From Paraburkholderia madseniana (GTDB lineage Bacteria > Pseudomonadota > Gammaproteobacteria > Burkholderiales > Burkholderiaceae), in the NCBI RefSeq assembly GCF_009690905.1, contig NZ_VOSW01000003.1, forward strand, positions 60,762-124,761: 64,000 bases of DNA, read 5' to 3'. The notes below the pieces were generated by a model. That model saw nothing but the letters and a program-made list of their open reading frames with translations. It searched no databases and was not told the DNA's origin. Of this stretch, positions 27,224 through 36,564 are shown in pieces (the stretch's first letter is position 1; each line of letters begins with the position of its first letter). The translations under genes and the position numbers were made by a program.

Positions 27224-27549
27224 GGTGTGTTCGGTACCCAGGATGTTCGGACGGATCATACAAAGATTACCCTGGTCTGGCTAGGCGACGGCGCCCGGCG
27301 GCCGCGCCTGCTGAGCGTGCCAAGGGCAGGTCGGGCGCGCGCGCAACGGCCGCTTGCGATGCCGCGCGCGTTCAGGCCGGATGCGCTTAGTACAAATTTT
27401 TTGAACTGTATGTTCGGATTTTTCCGCGCATGCGAATTCGTCGCTGCTCTAGACTCCGGGGGATCCGCCGCTGAGTGTTCTCTCCTCAGTTCCCCCCTCG
27501 GTCTTCCCCCGGTTGTTCCTTTATCCGCTGTGTTTGGGATGCTCAGGTA

Positions 27550-30537
27550 ATGATTCACATTGGCCCGCTTCAGGTAGACGTTGAGCGTCGGGAAGTGTTT
27601 CTCGACGGGCAGCCTGTGCGCCTCGGCAGCCGCGCATTCGACATGCTGGCCGTGCTGATCGCCGCGAACGGCGGGCTGGTGTCGAAGAACGAGATGCTCA
27701 AACAGGTCTGGCCGAACGCGATCGTTGAAGAGAACAATCTTCAGGTTCATATGTCCGCGCTGCGCAAGATGCTGGGCGAAAGCCGCGGACTGATGCAGAC
27801 CGTATCCGGACGAGGCTACCGGCTGGTTCCGAGGGTTTCATCGACGGCTGCCTCCGGCAACGCTGAAGATGACGACCCGCTCGACGACGTCATGCAAGGC
27901 GCGCGCGTCCCTCACAACCTGCCTGTCAATTTGTCGGCGCTGATCGGACGGGACCGGGCGCTGGACGATGTTTCGCTGGCGCTCGCGTCGGCCCGTCACG
28001 TGACGCTCGTCGGCTCGGGCGGCATCGGCAAGACCCGGCTCGCCGTGGAAGTCGCGCGCGGTTCGCTGGGGCGCTTTCCAGACGGCGTCTATCTGGTCGC
28101 GCTCGCCTCGGCTTCGGATGCGGGCAGCGTCCTCGCGGCGTTCGCGACCAGCATCGGCGTGAATCCGGCGAGCGGGCCGCTCACGCTCGCGCGTATCGGC
28201 AAGGAGTTCCGCGAGCGCACTGCGCTGTTCGTGCTCGACAACTGCGAGCATGTGCTCGGCCACGCCGCCGAGCTTGCCGAGACGCTCCTGAGCGCCGGTC
28301 CCGCGGTGCGCGTGCTCGCAACCAGCCGGGAGGCGCTGCGCGTCGAGGACGAACACCTGTATTGGGTCGCTTCGCTGCAGGTGCCCGCCCAGGACGAGCA
28401 AAGTCAGCATGTCCTGCAATGCAGCGCGGTCGAGTTATTCCTGTCACGCGCCCGCGCGATCGATGCGCGCTTCTCATCGGACGAAAGAAGCATTCAGCTG
28501 ACCGGCATGGTATGCCGCCGGCTCGACGGCATACCGTTGGCGATCGAACTGGCAGCGGCGCGCGCGGCGATACTCGGTATCGCGACACTGGCCAGCCATC
28601 TCGACGACCGTTTCAACATGCTGACCGGCGGCAATCGCACCGCGTTGCCGCGCCACCAGACCTTGAAGGCGACGCTCGACTGGAGCCACGCATTGCTCGA
28701 CGATGCCGAGCGCACGACGTTGCGCCGGCTGGGCATTTTCGCGAGCCACTTCACGATGGACGCGGCGATCGCCGTCGTGAGCGACGGCGCATTGCGGGAA
28801 CTCGAGGTGATCGAGGCGGTGTCGGGGCTGGTTGAAAAATCGTTGCTGGTGAGGTGCATGGCGTGCGGCGGGGCGAGTTATCGCCTGCTGGAAACCACAC
28901 GTGCGTACGCGATGCAGAAGCTCGAGGATAACGGCGAGCAACGCGTCGTCACGCTCCATCACGCGCGTTACTTCGTTGCGCTGCTGGAGCGCGAAGCGTT
29001 GAGCCGCGCGGACTCCGCGCGCGCCTTCGCTGACGGCTGGCATCATCAGATGCACGCGCTGCTCGACGACTTGCGCATCGCGCTGGGTTGGGCCCTGTCG
29101 CCGAAGGGCGACGAAGCGCTGGGTGAAGCGCTGGCCGTGAAAGTCGTGTTCCTGCTCTATGAACTTTCGCTGGTCGACGAGTGCTGCGCATGGGCGCGGC
29201 GAGCCCTCGATAGCGTCGCTGCGACGCATCATGGCTCGCGCTCGACCCGCCACCTCCGTGTGCGCATGCAACTGAAGGCGGCGCTTGGGGCGGCCCTTGT
29301 CTACGTCAACGGACCGAATCAGGAAACCTTCGGCATCTGGTCCGAGGTTCTCGCCTCGGCGATTGCGCTTGGGGACCCTGCGTTTGAAGCCCGCGCATTG
29401 TGGGGCATGTGGAACGCGAGTCAATCGTCCGGTGCGGCGCGCAATGCGCTGGCGTTCGCCGGGCGCTTCGCGTTGCTCGCTTCCGAGGTGGGCGACACGG
29501 GCTGTGCGGTGCTCGGCAGCAGGTTGCTCGGCATCGCGTCGCATTACGCAGGCGATCAACGGCAGGCCCGGGCGTCGCTCGAACAATTCCTGCGGCAAAG
29601 CGACGGCCCGTATCAGCGCCTGCCGCTGGGCCAGTCCGTGGATCAACGGATCGTCGGCTGCGCGACGCTCGCGCGCGTGCTGTGGCTGCAAGGTTTCCGC
29701 GATCAGGCGCTGCGGCTTGCAGAGGATAGCGTGGTCGCTGCTTGCGATCAGCAGCAGGCGATGGTCACGAGTTATGTGCTGCTCGAGGCGCTCGTCCCGC
29801 TGGCGCTGTTGTCGGACAAGCGGGACCGGGCAGCCTACGCGATCGGGTTGCTGAAGGAGGTGTCGGCGCGCGCGGGTTTGAGCGTGGTGCAAGCGTGCTG
29901 CCGCTGTTTCGATGAGTACCTGCGCTCGATGGACGACGTGTCACCCGAGCGTTTGCAGGCTTTCCGCACGGCGCTGGACGATCTGGAGTCACTCGAGTTC
30001 GGTGCGCCGCGCGCCATGCTCACCGGACAGTACAGCTACGCGCTCGGACGTTCCGGTCAGCGGGAGGAAGGCATTGCCGCTATAGTGCGCGCGCTGGTTC
30101 AATGTGACGAAACGGGTGACCATTGGTATGCCAGCGAACTCAGGCGCATCTACGGCGAACTGCTGCTGATGGAGCAGACGGGCGCGTCCCCGTCCAACGT
30201 GGTGGCAAGGGATGCGGAAGCGTGCCTGGTCGCGGCGCTGGAGGAATCGCTGATGCAAGGCTGCCGCTCGCTGCAATTGCGGACCGCGACCAGCCTCGGC
30301 CGGCTTTGGCACGCGCAAGGCCGAAGCGTGGAGGCCGCGCAGCTCCTGAAGTCGGCCTGCTCGATCATTACCGAGGGCCTCGACTGGGACGATTTCACAG
30401 CCGCTGTCGATTTGCTGCGGATCGCGGCGGCGGCCAGCGAGCAGGCCGCTGCTGGCACCAACGGTCCGGTCGCCGCGCCTGCAGTGGGAGGCGCTTTCGA
30501 AGCGCCGCCGAGCGCAAAATTCAGAGAGCGCAGCTAG
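27550..30537 (+). CDS. Winged-helix / STAND ATPase regulator with long helical-repeat C-terminus (paralogue 2)
   Basis: A 995-residue regulator. The OmpR-type winged helix covers residues 1-95 (VRLGSRAFDMLAVL, VWPNAIVEENN, VHMSALRKMLG, GRGYRLVP). An NB-ARC-like ATPase follows with Walker A GSGGIGKT at 155-162, LFVLDNCEHV, LATSREALR, RRLDGIPLAIELAAAR and HLDDRFNMLTGG. The final ~480 residues are helical TPR/MalT-like repeats that could sense a ligand or partner. ATG 27550 is chosen because it matches the paralogues (MIHIGPL); upstream in-frame codons look non-coding. It is divergent from the TetR gene across 326 bp and lies 223 bp before the efflux operon, so efflux control is possible but unproven. 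Confidence 0.9.
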   Translation: MIHIGPLQVDVERREVFLDGQPVRLGSRAFDMLAVLIAANGGLVSKNEMLKQVWPNAIVEENNLQVHMSALRKMLGESRGLMQTVSGRGYRLVPRVSSTAASGNAEDDDPLDDVMQGARVPHNLPVNLSALIGRDRALDDVSLALASARHVTLVGSGGIGKTRLAVEVARGSLGRFPDGVYLVALASASDAGSVLAAFATSIGVNPASGPLTLARIGKEFRERTALFVLDNCEHVLGHAAELAETLLSAGPAVRVLATSREALRVEDEHLYWVASLQVPAQDEQSQHVLQCSAVELFLSRARAIDARFSSDERSIQLTGMVCRRLDGIPLAIELAAARAAILGIATLASHLDDRFNMLTGGNRTALPRHQTLKATLDWSHALLDDAERTTLRRLGIFASHFTMDAAIAVVSDGALRELEVIEAVSGLVEKSLLVRCMACGGASYRLLETTRAYAMQKLEDNGEQRVVTLHHARYFVALLEREALSRADSARAFADGWHHQMHALLDDLRIALGWALSPKGDEALGEALAVKVVFLLYELSLVDECCAWARRALDSVAATHHGSRSTRHLRVRMQLKAALGAALVYVNGPNQETFGIWSEVLASAIALGDPAFEARALWGMWNASQSSGAARNALAFAGRFALLASEVGDTGCAVLGSRLLGIASHYAGDQRQARASLEQFLRQSDGPYQRLPLGQSVDQRIVGCATLARVLWLQGFRDQALRLAEDSVVAACDQQQAMVTSYVLLEALVPLALLSDKRDRAAYAIGLLKEVSARAGLSVVQACCRCFDEYLRSMDDVSPERLQAFRTALDDLESLEFGAPRAMLTGQYSYALGRSGQREEGIAAIVRALVQCDETGDHWYASELRRIYGELLLMEQTGASPSNVVARDAEACLVAALEESLMQGCRSLQLRTATSLGRLWHAQGRSVEAAQLLKSACSIITEGLDWDDFTAAVDLLRIAAAASEQAAAGTNGPVAAPAVGGAFEAPPSAKFRERS

Positions 30538-30604
30538 GCGGCATTCACCCGTGCTCGTTTGATCCCCGCGGCGCGGCTCTCCCCGTGCCCGTCAATGCGT
30601 GTCC

Positions 30605-30630
30605 TTCAGATGTTTTCAGATCCATTTCAG
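30605..30630. promoter_or_regulatory. Three TTCAG direct repeats upstream of the efflux operon
   Basis: TTCAG occurs at 30605-30609, 30615-30619 and 30626-30630, with 10- and 11-bp steps, so all lie on one face of the helix. They sit 131-156 bp upstream of the FUSC start at 30761. This is the geometry of binding sites for winged-helix proteins that stack as tandem monomers. The identity of the protein is unknown; the neighbouring STAND regulator ending at 30537 is a candidate. Confidence 0.4.
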
Positions 30631-30760
30631 GACATTTTCGCGGCAATCCAATAGCTTGAGCGGATTGAACGCGGGCGATCGTCAAAGGACGAAGCGACGA
30701 GACCGTCGAACTGGCAGGGCCCCACTTGCGCTGGCCGCACGCAGAACTCACGAATAGCTT

Positions 30761-32932
30761 ATGACTTTGCTGACGGACAGCCCAGCCTCGCCGCGATGGC
30801 TGGACGAGTTGAAGACGTACTGGAAGGACGACGGCCCGCGGTTCGTGCATATCGTGAAGGTGGCTGCCGCGGTGAGCCTCGCGATGGGACTGTGCATGCG
30901 GCTGGAACTCCGCACGCCGGCCACGGCCATGGTGTCGGTCGTGATCGTCATGATGCACCAGCAAAGCGGCATGGTGATCGCGCGCGGTTTCTATCGCGGC
31001 CTCGGCATGGTGTGCGGCAGTATGGCCGGCCTGTTGATCATCGCGTTGTTTCCGCAGCAGCCGCTGCTGTTCTTTATCGCGCTGGCTGCGTGGATCGGTG
31101 CGTGTGTATTCGGCGCATCGTACTACCGCAATTTTCAATCCTACGGCTTCGTCCTCACGGGCTACGGTACGGCCATCACGGCGATGCCGGCCTGGTCCAA
31201 TCCCTATGCCGTTTTCGATAACGTCGTGTTTACCGTGAGCGAAGTGGTGATCGGCGTGGTGTGTGCAAGTCTTGTCAGTGCGGTGGTGTTTCCGCAGCCT
31301 GTCACGCCGGCGCTCTACGCGTCGAGTCGCAGAAACTTCACGAACCTGTTGAAAGCAGTGCATGAGATGCTTGGACGCGCGACGACTGTTGTCGGTTTCG
31401 ACACGCTTCTCGACCTGATTCGCGAGCGCGCCGGGATAGAAAGCTTGCGTAGCGGGGCGGTATTCGAGGACCCGTCGATACGCCTCTTCAACCATGTCTT
31501 TCTCGATCTCGACAGGAGTTTCCTCGACACGGTCGCGTGGATTCATGCCTTGCATCAATTGAAGGCGCGCGTCGCCGTGGAGGCCGATCCGCGTGCGATC
31601 GCGGCTGTCGATGAACTGATCGACGCGCTGCTCGCGATCGTTCCGGCCGAGGCGCAACTCGAACTGATCACGGTCGACCAGGTCGAGACACTGTTGAGCC
31701 GTCTCGATGCTTTCGAGCAGGCACTGCCCGCGCAACTGGGCCGGCTGATCCACTCACTCGCGGATCTGTCGCCGCATCAACGACAGTTCGTTGCGACCAC
31801 CGGCTCTGCGCTGTTCTTTTCGATTGCCGATCTGCGCCTGTACTGCAGAAACTATGTCGATGCACGCGCGGTCGATCGGCTGCCGTGGTCGCAGTCGGTG
31901 ATCCATGCCATCGGCCGCATCGGTAGAACTCGCGCTACGGCCAACCGTACGGCCGCGCTCATCGCCGGCACGCGTGCGGCCGTGGCGGTGATGCTGGTCG
32001 GCTCGGCATGGCTCGCGTCGGGATGGGTGGGCGGATCGAGCGCGATCGTCGCGGTGTCGATTACGAGCGCGCTGTTTGCGCTCGTGCCCAATCCTGCTGT
32101 TGCGAGCTGGCAGATATTCTGTGGTTGCCTCGCCGGTTGGCTCGCGGGTTTCGCGTTTAACTTTTTTCTGCTGCCGCGCGTCGATGGTTTCACCTTGCTG
32201 GCCGCATCGATTGCGATTTTCGTGATGATCGGCAGCTATGTGAATACGTTTGCCAAAACGTCGATCCTCGGCCTTGGTTTCAACATCTATTTCTGCTTCA
32301 TCGTCGGCATATCGAATCCGACCGTCTACAACCCGAGCGCTTACCTCGACACTGGCTTTGCCTTGCTGGTCGGCATCGCGGCGGCGGCCGCCGCGTTTTC
32401 GATCATCGTGCCGCGCGCGGGCGACTGGATCTCGGCTCAATACCTGAAACAGATTCGCGCCTTGGTGTCGGATAGTGCGCGGGACGACGAGCTCGACGAT
32501 CTGCTCTACACGTTCGAATTGAGTCTGCGTGATTTCATTATCCAGATCGCGTCGGCACCGGCCGATGCGCGAGTGGACCGCAATCACCTGATTGGCTGGG
32601 CGTTCGCGGCGCTGGAGATCGGCCGCGCGATGATCCAGATGCGGCTGGACACCGAACAACTCGGAGAGAGACTGCCGGCGGGATGGCTCGACGCGCAGAC
32701 CGCCTGGCTGGCGGCGCTCGCCGACGTGTTCGCCGCTGTCACGCCGCAGGCCCCCGACACCGCGCTGGTCGCGACGCGAAGGGCGCTGGATACGCTGCCG
32801 TTCGCGCAGAATAGCGCGGTCGATGCGACGATGCTCACGCAATGCCGGATGCGGGCGCTGCTGCATTTCACCGAGCTCGCGCTGCTGGACAATACCTTGT
32901 CCCTATGGCAAACAGCGGGGCAGCGGGCATGA
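30761..32932 (+). CDS. FUSC-family aromatic-acid efflux permease (AaeB-like)
   Basis: A 723-residue inner-membrane protein with two blocks of transmembrane helices (about residues 30-185 and 400-550) separated by a long cytosolic helical domain, the usual FUSC/AaeB layout. Hallmarks are TPATAMVSVVIVMMHQQSGMV in the first block and GGSSAIVAVSITSALFALVPNPAVASWQ in the second. AaeB exports hydroxylated aromatic carboxylic acids. It is the first gene of a four-gene operon with a NodT-type outer-membrane factor (4-bp ATGA overlap), DUF1656 and an HlyD-type adaptor, forming a full trans-envelope pump. It probably protects against phenolic acids such as those handled by flavoprotein hydroxylases in this window. 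Confidence 0.92.
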   Translation: MTLLTDSPASPRWLDELKTYWKDDGPRFVHIVKVAAAVSLAMGLCMRLELRTPATAMVSVVIVMMHQQSGMVIARGFYRGLGMVCGSMAGLLIIALFPQQPLLFFIALAAWIGACVFGASYYRNFQSYGFVLTGYGTAITAMPAWSNPYAVFDNVVFTVSEVVIGVVCASLVSAVVFPQPVTPALYASSRRNFTNLLKAVHEMLGRATTVVGFDTLLDLIRERAGIESLRSGAVFEDPSIRLFNHVFLDLDRSFLDTVAWIHALHQLKARVAVEADPRAIAAVDELIDALLAIVPAEAQLELITVDQVETLLSRLDAFEQALPAQLGRLIHSLADLSPHQRQFVATTGSALFFSIADLRLYCRNYVDARAVDRLPWSQSVIHAIGRIGRTRATANRTAALIAGTRAAVAVMLVGSAWLASGWVGGSSAIVAVSITSALFALVPNPAVASWQIFCGCLAGWLAGFAFNFFLLPRVDGFTLLAASIAIFVMIGSYVNTFAKTSILGLGFNIYFCFIVGISNPTVYNPSAYLDTGFALLVGIAAAAAAFSIIVPRAGDWISAQYLKQIRALVSDSARDDELDDLLYTFELSLRDFIIQIASAPADARVDRNHLIGWAFAALEIGRAMIQMRLDTEQLGERLPAGWLDAQTAWLAALADVFAAVTPQAPDTALVATRRALDTLPFAQNSAVDATMLTQCRMRALLHFTELALLDNTLSLWQTAGQRA

Positions 32933-34428
32933 AAGTGCGTTGCCTTGGCGTGTCCACAACGAGTCGATCGGCGGCCGCCGCTCTCGCATGTGCGTGGCTG
33001 TTGGGCGGATGTATCAACAGCGGCGGTATCCACACGCAGGCGTCGATGATCGACCCGGCAACGCTCGACCCGGGCGCTGCATTGCGCGCCACCCAGCAAG
33101 ATGCGAAATGGCCGGCCGATGGCTGGTGGCGCCAGTGGAACGACCCGCAACTGGACACGCTTGTTCAGGACGCCACCGCCGGCAACCCCGGCCTGCGCGC
33201 CGTGGAAACGCGCATCGACGAGGCGAGATTCCAGGCGCAGATCGCCGGCGCCAACGCGTTGCCGCAACTCAATGCGGGTGGCACGTTCGAGCGCAGACGT
33301 TACGCCCGTTACACGACGCCGGCGCCACCCGGCGGCACGACGGTGTGGAGCAACAACATCGCGGCCGACCTGTCCTATAACCTGGATCTGTGGGGCAAGT
33401 CGCGCGCGATCCGCGAAGGCGCACTCGACAACGTGCACGCGGTCGCCGGGGACGCGCGCTTTGCGGAAATCGAATTGCAGACCGCAGTGGTGCGCAGTTA
33501 CGTGCAACTGGAACTGCAATACGCCTTGCTCGATGTCTACCATGCCGTCCAGAACGAACAGCAGCGCACGCTGGACATCGCAACGCGCCGCTGGCGCGCA
33601 GGTGTCGACAGCCGACTCGAAGTCAGTCAGGCGTCGACCCAGTTCGCGATGAGCACAACGAGGGTGCAGCAGGCGGAGCAGCAACTCGCGTTGACGCGGA
33701 TGAGCATCGCCGGTCTGGCCGGAAAGGGGCCGGGCTACGGTGACTCGCTGCGCCGTCCGAGCCTGGCGCTGAACGTGCCGGTGGCGTTGCCGGGCTCGCT
33801 GCCGGCCGAACTGGTCGGGCACCGCCCGGATGTGGTGGCCGAGCGCTGGCGCGTGCTCGCAGCGGATAAGGGTATCGATGCCGCGCACGCGGATTTTTAT
33901 CCGGACATCAACCTGCTGGCAACCGCGTCGCTGGGCTCCGCGGCGACGTTCGGCGGCTTCTTCAACTTCGTGAACAGCGACGGCATGGGTCACGGCGTAG
34001 GCGCGGCGATCTCGCTGCCGATCTTCGACGGTGGCCGCCGGCGCGGCAATTACGGTGTGGCCGTCTCGTCTCGCGACGCCGCCGTCGATGCGTACAACCA
34101 GAGTGTGGTGAATGCGATGCAGGCGGTTGCGATGCAAGTCGTGTCGCTGCGTTCGCTCGAGCAGCAGCAGGCGTCGGTTGAAAACACGCTCGATTCGGCG
34201 CGCGCCTCCTTCCGGCTCGCCGATACGGGCTACCGCAGCGGCATCACCGAATTCCTGAATGTGCTGGCGGCGCAGAACGAACAATTGCAGCAGGAGGAGA
34301 GCCTCGCGCAGATCCAGGCCAAACGCCTCGATTCGTGGGCGCTCCTGATGAAGGAGCTGGGCGGCGGATTCGCGTCGGCGTCCCCTGACCACGTGTCGCC
34401 TGGAGCGGACGATGCCGGGCGAAATTGA
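32929..34428 (+). CDS. NodT-type outer-membrane efflux lipoprotein
   Basis: A 499-residue RND-type outer-membrane factor. The N-terminus carries a lipobox LLGGC with the lipidated Cys at residue 28, followed by two outer-membrane-efflux-protein repeats typical of TolC/NodT channels (AELVGHRPDVVAERWRV; ISLPIFDGGRRRGNYGVA; GYRSGITEFLNVLAAQ). The ATG at 32929 overlaps the FUSC stop by 4 bp; longer in-frame starts would bury the signal sequence. It forms the outer-membrane duct for the efflux operon. Confidence 0.92.
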   Translation: MKVRCLGVSTTSRSAAAALACAWLLGGCINSGGIHTQASMIDPATLDPGAALRATQQDAKWPADGWWRQWNDPQLDTLVQDATAGNPGLRAVETRIDEARFQAQIAGANALPQLNAGGTFERRRYARYTTPAPPGGTTVWSNNIAADLSYNLDLWGKSRAIREGALDNVHAVAGDARFAEIELQTAVVRSYVQLELQYALLDVYHAVQNEQQRTLDIATRRWRAGVDSRLEVSQASTQFAMSTTRVQQAEQQLALTRMSIAGLAGKGPGYGDSLRRPSLALNVPVALPGSLPAELVGHRPDVVAERWRVLAADKGIDAAHADFYPDINLLATASLGSAATFGGFFNFVNSDGMGHGVGAAISLPIFDGGRRRGNYGVAVSSRDAAVDAYNQSVVNAMQAVAMQVVSLRSLEQQQASVENTLDSARASFRLADTGYRSGITEFLNVLAAQNEQLQQEESLAQIQAKRLDSWALLMKELGGGFASASPDHVSPGADDAGRN

Positions 34429-34612
34429 TCTGTTTTCCTTGCTCGTACCTGGTCTGCTACCGGTTCTCGCGGGGTGTGTGCTGCTGTTTATCGTCCTCGA
34501 TCTGGTGCTGGCCAGACTCGGTTTCTATGCCTATACGTGGCATCCCGGCCTGTTCCGGGTCGCGCTGTTCGCCGCGCTGTTCAGCGGCGCTTCGCTGCTG
34601 CTGTTGCAATGA
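34412..34612 (+). CDS. DUF1656 small inner-membrane protein of the efflux operon
   Basis: A 66-residue protein with two hydrophobic helices (LVPGLLPVLAGCVLLFIVLD and LFRVALFAALFSGASLLLL) joined by GFYAYTWHPGLF. This is the standard DUF1656 (AaeX-like) pattern, found between outer-membrane factor and HlyD genes of FUSC pumps. Its start overlaps the previous gene by 17 bp. No biochemical role is known; it is presumed to be a small pump subunit. Confidence 0.92.
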   Translation: MPGEIDLFSLLVPGLLPVLAGCVLLFIVLDLVLARLGFYAYTWHPGLFRVALFAALFSGASLLLLQ

Positions 34613-34676
34613 ATATTGAACGTTGAACACCACAGGTCTCCATGAATTCACTGACAGCTCACGCCCGGTAACGAAG

Positions 34677-35636
34677 ATGAAAACGCAATCCATCCTGCGT
34701 GCAAGTTTCACGCTGACCCTTCTCGTGGTGGCGATCGTGCTGGTTCGCATGCTGTGGCTGGACTATATGTTTTCGCCGTGGACCCGCGACGGCCGGGTCC
34801 GCGCCAAGGTCGTGCAGGTTGCAACCGATGTATCGGGGCTGGTCAGCGAGGTGCGCGTGAGGGACAACCAATTGGTACGCCAAGGCGACATTCTGTTCGT
34901 GCTCGATCCGGCCCGCTTTCACTATGCCGTCGCGCAAGCCGACGCGGATCTGCAGCGGGCCCAGGCACAGATGGCCCAGGCCAAGGCGCAGATGACCGCC
35001 AGCGAAACCAGCTTCGCGATGAAGCGCGCGCAGGCGGCGCGCCGGGCCAATCTCGCGGGCGATGTGATCTCGGACGAGAGCCGGCAAGATTCGGCGTCGC
35101 TCGCGAGGCAGTCCGCTTCGTCCTATTCCGCCGACGTCGCTGCCTATGGCGCGGCGGAAGCCCTGTACAAAGCAGCCGTGGTCGAGCGGCAGACCGCGTT
35201 GCTCAACCTGACGCGCAGCGAAGTGCACGCGCCGTCGGATGGCTATATCACCAACCTGAACCTGTATCCCGGCGATTTCGCTACCGCCGGCGTCGCGCGT
35301 ATGGCGCTGATCGACTCTCATTCGTTCTGGGTCTACGGCTATTTCGAAGAGACGAAGTTGCCGCACGTGCATGTCGGCGATCAGGCGGTCGTGCGGCTGA
35401 TGTCAGGCGGCAAGGACATCCAGGGGCATGTCGACAGCCTGGCGAGCGGTATCGCCGATCGGGATAACCCAACCAGCAACGGGGATCTGCTGGCGGACGT
35501 CAACCCGATCTTCACGTGGGTGCGGCTCGCGCAACGTGTGCCGGTGCGGATTCATCTTGATCAGATTCCCGCCGGGGTCAAGCTAGCGATGGGCATGACC
35601 TGCACGGTGACGCTGAGGCCGCAGCGCAGCCATTGA
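34677..35636 (+). CDS. HlyD/AaeA-type periplasmic adaptor of the efflux pump
   Basis: A 319-residue membrane-fusion protein. An N-terminal anchor (FTLTLLVVAIVLVRMLWL) is followed by a lipoyl half-motif (GLVSEVRVRDNQLVRQGDIL), an alpha-hairpin rich in Gln/Ala (about residues 75-150), the second lipoyl half (SEVHAPSDGYITNL) and a beta-barrel (SHSFWVYGYFEETKLPHVHVGD). AaeA links AaeB-type permeases to an outer-membrane channel. The ATG at 34677 is preferred; a TTG at 34623 is a weak alternative. It is last in the FUSC operon. About 200 bp without genes follow. Confidence 0.92.
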   Translation: MKTQSILRASFTLTLLVVAIVLVRMLWLDYMFSPWTRDGRVRAKVVQVATDVSGLVSEVRVRDNQLVRQGDILFVLDPARFHYAVAQADADLQRAQAQMAQAKAQMTASETSFAMKRAQAARRANLAGDVISDESRQDSASLARQSASSYSADVAAYGAAEALYKAAVVERQTALLNLTRSEVHAPSDGYITNLNLYPGDFATAGVARMALIDSHSFWVYGYFEETKLPHVHVGDQAVVRLMSGGKDIQGHVDSLASGIADRDNPTSNGDLLADVNPIFTWVRLAQRVPVRIHLDQIPAGVKLAMGMTCTVTLRPQRSH

Positions 35637-35833
35637 TCATTGCTCTGACGGCGGCGCACAAGGCACCACAATTTGAGCGCATGAATACCGAAACCGTGCG
35701 AATTCGAAAACACCGCGAGCGCAACCGGTTCAAAGTAGTGGTCAGCGCGACATGGGCACGCCACACCACAGGCACCCCCATCCTGGTGCAATTTATCGTT
35801 TTGAAACCAACGCAATTCCTGGAGAAAATTATC

Positions 35834-36271
35834 ATGAAGGTAAAGTGGGCACTTGTATTTCTGGCCGCGTCGGCGTTTGGTGCGGTGTGCCAGTCGGCAA
35901 GCGCACAGGTCGCGGGCACGCAGACCATCGGCGTCAGCGTGGAAGAGTCGCAGCTCATCGTCGAAGGCTGGAGTACCAAGAAGAGCCTGTTGGGCAAGAG
36001 CATCTATAACGACAATGGCGAGAAAGTCGGAGTACTCCACGACATCATCATCGCGCCTGATAACGCGGCCTCGTTCGCGATCGTGGCGGCTCATCAGTTT
36101 CTCGGCGTGTCGCAGCACGACGTAGCGATTCCGATGTCGCAACTGGACTATGTGAACGGCAAGCTCGTGTGGGCGGGCGCCACGCGCGACGCGGTCAAGT
36201 CGATTCCGGCCTTTCAGTATGCGAAGGTCCGCACCATCCCGGTGGCACGCCAGGAATACGGTCAGCACTGA
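35834..36271 (+). CDS. Exported PRC-barrel domain protein
   Basis: A 145-residue protein with a Sec signal peptide (VKWALVFLAASAFGAVCQSASA, cleavage near residue 23) and a PRC-barrel-like domain: LLGKSIYNDNGEKVGVLHDIIIAPD, then AIPMSQLDYVNGKLV and a final short strand. PRC-barrel domains occur in RNA-maturation and photosynthetic proteins and in many small exported proteins of unknown role. The start at 35834 has GGAG at 35821-35824. It stands alone between the efflux operon and a two-component pair, with a hairpin just after it. Confidence 0.85.
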   Translation: MKVKWALVFLAASAFGAVCQSASAQVAGTQTIGVSVEESQLIVEGWSTKKSLLGKSIYNDNGEKVGVLHDIIIAPDNAASFAIVAAHQFLGVSQHDVAIPMSQLDYVNGKLVWAGATRDAVKSIPAFQYAKVRTIPVARQEYGQH

Positions 36272-36282
36272 CGGACGCGCTT

Positions 36283-36310
36283 GCGCGGCGGCCGGGGGCG
36301 GTAGCCGCGC
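36283..36310 (+). terminator. Probable intrinsic terminator after the PRC-barrel gene
   Basis: GCGCGGC (36283-36289) pairs with GCCGCGC (36304-36310) around a GC-rich loop of 14 nt. A short run of T follows at 36317-36322. It lies 12 bp after the stop at 36271. Confidence 0.45.
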
Positions 36311-36329
36311 AGCCGTGATTTTGGAACGA

Positions 36330-36344
36330 TTAAGGAAAAATAAG
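36330..36344. promoter_or_regulatory. Degenerate TTAAG-N5-ATAAG repeat before the histidine kinase
   Basis: TTAAG (36330-36334) and ATAAG (36340-36344) repeat with the same 10-bp step as the exact TTAAG pairs at 2336 and 6636. It is in the only AT-rich stretch of the 293-bp gap before the histidine kinase start at 36565. One mismatch, so weak evidence. Confidence 0.25.
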
Positions 36345-36564
36345 TACCGCTCTTGACGTGCGCCCCCGCATGATCACATTCAGCTTAAAAGCTATCGGTC
36401 ACCGGTAGGTCTGAGTGTCATGCGCCCTGACAGCCATCCTGGCCGTCATCCAGATGGACAGGCTTCCGGTATTCGTCAATGAACGCCGTTTCGAACGCCT
36501 ATGTCCACGCCTGTCTGTTCCGTTCCGGCCAATTGCCGGCCGGCGGCCTGTTGATCCGCCCGCC

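Noticed and set aside
28474..29892. 472-residue open frame on the minus strand
   Set aside because: It is antisense to STAND paralogue 2 with no ribosome site and no recognisable domain.
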